Source of the DNA: an uncultured Spirochaetales bacterium | GTDB taxonomy: Bacteria > Spirochaetota > Spirochaetia > Sphaerochaetales > Sphaerochaetaceae | Assembly: GCA_947306375.1 (NCBI GenBank) | Contig: CAMZGJ010000054.1 | Span: forward strand, 1-7,643 | Reading direction: 5' to 3' | Length of the DNA stretch: 7,643 nucleotides | Shown here: piece by piece, positions 6,544 to 7,643 of the stretch | Layout: each line of letters starts with the position of its first letter | Numbering within the stretch: position 1 is the stretch's first letter | Program-made: the position numbers and the translations under genes | The notes under the pieces: generated by a model | The model's database searches: none | What the model saw: only the letters and a program-made list of their open reading frames with translations | What the model was told of the DNA's origin: nothing

Positions 6544-6620
6544 AACAGTAAAGAACAGTAAAATAATTATAGAACAGTAAAGAACAGTAAAAGTTTTTTA
6601 AAACAGTAAAGAACAGTAAA
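6544..6620 (+). repeat. Three exact 19-bp repeats on a 29-bp period
   Basis: AACAGTAAAGAACAGTAAA occurs exactly at 6544-6562, 6573-6591 and 6602-6620. Each unit is itself a dimer of AACAGTAAA at a 10-bp step, giving six monomers. The 10-bp spacers (6563-6572 and 6592-6601) are unrelated in sequence and AT-rich. The third unit runs directly into the AAGGAG ribosome binding site of the ATPase gene. The helical phasing suits binding by an oligomeric protein, at DNA or RNA level. I found no strong promoter for the ATPase gene outside the array. Confidence 0.85.
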
Positions 6621-6631
6621 AAGGAGTACCT

Positions 6632-7643
6632 GTGAATCCATACGCTTTGACATTCGGAAAAATACCGGAACAGATGATTGAAAGAGTAAAACAGAGAGAT
6701 GAAATTCTTAATTCATTTCTTGAAAAAAACCCTTCCAGACAGGCCTGTATCATTACAGGTGTCAGAGGTTGTGGAAAGACAGTCTTTATGACTGAGATTA
6801 CACAGAAACTGTCAAAACACCCGGACTGGATTGCTCTTGAACTGAACCCAGAAAGAAATCTTCTTGAGGGTCTGGCAGCAAAAATGAGCAGCAGACCTTC
6901 TCTGGCCGGAATCTTCAGGAACGCTCACATTAACCTTTCCGTTTTAGGATTCGGTGTTGAGATAAGCGGAACCACACCTGTTACCGATATAGAATATGCA
7001 TTAACCAAAATGCTTGAGAGCCTCAAGAATCACAACAAGAAAATCCTTATTGCAATTGATGAGATATCAAACAACAAGAACACAAGAGAATTCATTCATG
7101 CATTTCAGATTTTTCTCCGTCAGGATCTTCCCGTGTTCTTGCTTGCAACCGGGCTTTATGACAATGTATATGAACTTCAAAACGAAAAATCTTTAACGTT
7201 TTTATACAGGGCACCCAAAATAGAATTGAATCCATTGAATATCAACTCTATTGCAGACAACTACTGCAAAAACCTTAAAGTTAGTATTGAAGAGGCAAGA
7301 AAGCTCGCAAATCTTACAATGGGTTATTCCTTTGCTTTCCAGGTTCTCGGATTCCTTTATTTCAACAACAAAGGCAAGATGGACGTTGTTCTTCCTGAAT
7401 ACAGACAGTATCTTGAAGAATATGTATATGAGAAAATCTGGACAGAGCTGTCTTCCACTGACAAGAAAGTTCTGGTTGCCATTCAGAAATCCGAATCTAA
7501 AAGTATTGCTGAAATCAGAGAAATCATTGGATATGAGACAAATCAATTCAACCCGTACAGGATGAGGCTGATTAGAAAGGGATTGGTTAACGGAGACACC
7601 CATGGCTATCTGAGCTTTACACTTCCGCTGTTTGATGAATTTA
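6632..7643 (+). CDS. AAA/STAND-type ATPase with C-terminal winged helix, 3' end outside window
   Basis: This cytoplasmic P-loop ATPase belongs to the broad 'archaeal ATPase'/AAA_16 group related to Orc1/Cdc6; its biological role is not known. I see 337 codons. Walker A is GVRGCGKT (43-50), Walker B is ILIAIDE (138-144, D143 and E144), and a sensor-1-like strand VFLLATGLYDNV follows at about 168-179. A helical lid comes next, then a winged-helix-like end (about 270-337) with a recognition region around NQFNPYRMRLIRKGLVN and a wing GYLSFTLPLFDEF. Family members are usually about 370-390 residues, so a short tail is missing. The start is a GTG, five bases after AAGGAG (6621-6626); the opening NPYALTFGKIP is typical of the family, which supports it. 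It is divergent from MATE, visibly AT-richer and uses AGA and AAA codons more than the sucrose genes, so it may have been acquired separately. Confidence 0.82.
   Translation, partial: MNPYALTFGKIPEQMIERVKQRDEILNSFLEKNPSRQACIITGVRGCGKTVFMTEITQKLSKHPDWIALELNPERNLLEGLAAKMSSRPSLAGIFRNAHINLSVLGFGVEISGTTPVTDIEYALTKMLESLKNHNKKILIAIDEISNNKNTREFIHAFQIFLRQDLPVFLLATGLYDNVYELQNEKSLTFLYRAPKIELNPLNINSIADNYCKNLKVSIEEARKLANLTMGYSFAFQVLGFLYFNNKGKMDVVLPEYRQYLEEYVYEKIWTELSSTDKKVLVAIQKSESKSIAEIREIIGYETNQFNPYRMRLIRKGLVNGDTHGYLSFTLPLFDEF

Noticed and set aside
6544..6620. CRISPR array as explanation of the 29-bp period
   Set aside because: The repeats are 19 bp with AT-rich 10-bp spacers, far too short for CRISPR spacers. 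There are only three units and no cas genes.
7202..7603. Minus-strand open frame of 133 codons opposite the ATPase gene
   Set aside because: Antisense to a continuous ATPase reading frame with intact Walker motifs and a good ribosome binding site.

Overview
The window looks like accessory carbohydrate-use DNA from an anaerobic, host- or rumen-associated bacterium. The reasons are a phosphotransferase (PTS) sugar permease, an amylosucrase, an NorM/DinF-like MATE exporter and an Orc1/Cdc6-like ATPase of a kind common in anaerobe genomes. The sequence alone does not fix the species or phylum. The EIIBC is closest in motifs to enterobacterial-type ScrA. Strong AGGAG-type ribosome binding sites are present at most genes.

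Positions 1-6478 are read entirely from the minus strand. In transcription order this part holds a MATE-family exporter (6478-5138), then a 154-base gap carrying a five-site near-palindrome array. Next come a PfkB-type fructokinase (4983-4036), an amylosucrase (4033-2183) and a HAD phosphatase of the Cof/IIB type (2181-1357). These three genes overlap or nearly abut, so they form a tight, probably translationally coupled operon closed by a hairpin-plus-U-tract terminator at 1304-1329. After that terminator, a separate promoter drives a sucrose-type PTS EIIBC permease (1186 to the window edge, incomplete). One further near-palindrome, related to the five-site array, overlaps the -10 element of that promoter. 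This suggests one regulator for both units.

The metabolic reading is sucrose use. EIIBC imports and phosphorylates the sugar, amylosucrase splits sucrose into a glucan chain and fructose, and fructokinase sends the fructose to glycolysis. The puzzle is that PTS uptake yields sucrose-6-phosphate whereas amylosucrase uses free sucrose, and no sucrose-6-phosphate hydrolase is visible. The operon's HAD phosphatase could bridge this gap by dephosphorylating sucrose-6-phosphate; this is inference. The hydrolase may simply lie beyond position 1.

Positions 6479-7643 are different in character. A divergent 153-base intergenic region holds the MATE promoter and three exact 19-bp repeats on a strict 29-bp period. 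The last repeat runs up to the ribosome binding site of a plus-strand, visibly AT-richer gene for an AAA/STAND-type ATPase with a C-terminal winged helix, which runs off the window end. The two repeat arrays and the PTS/phosphatase/amylosucrase combination are the most interesting signals.
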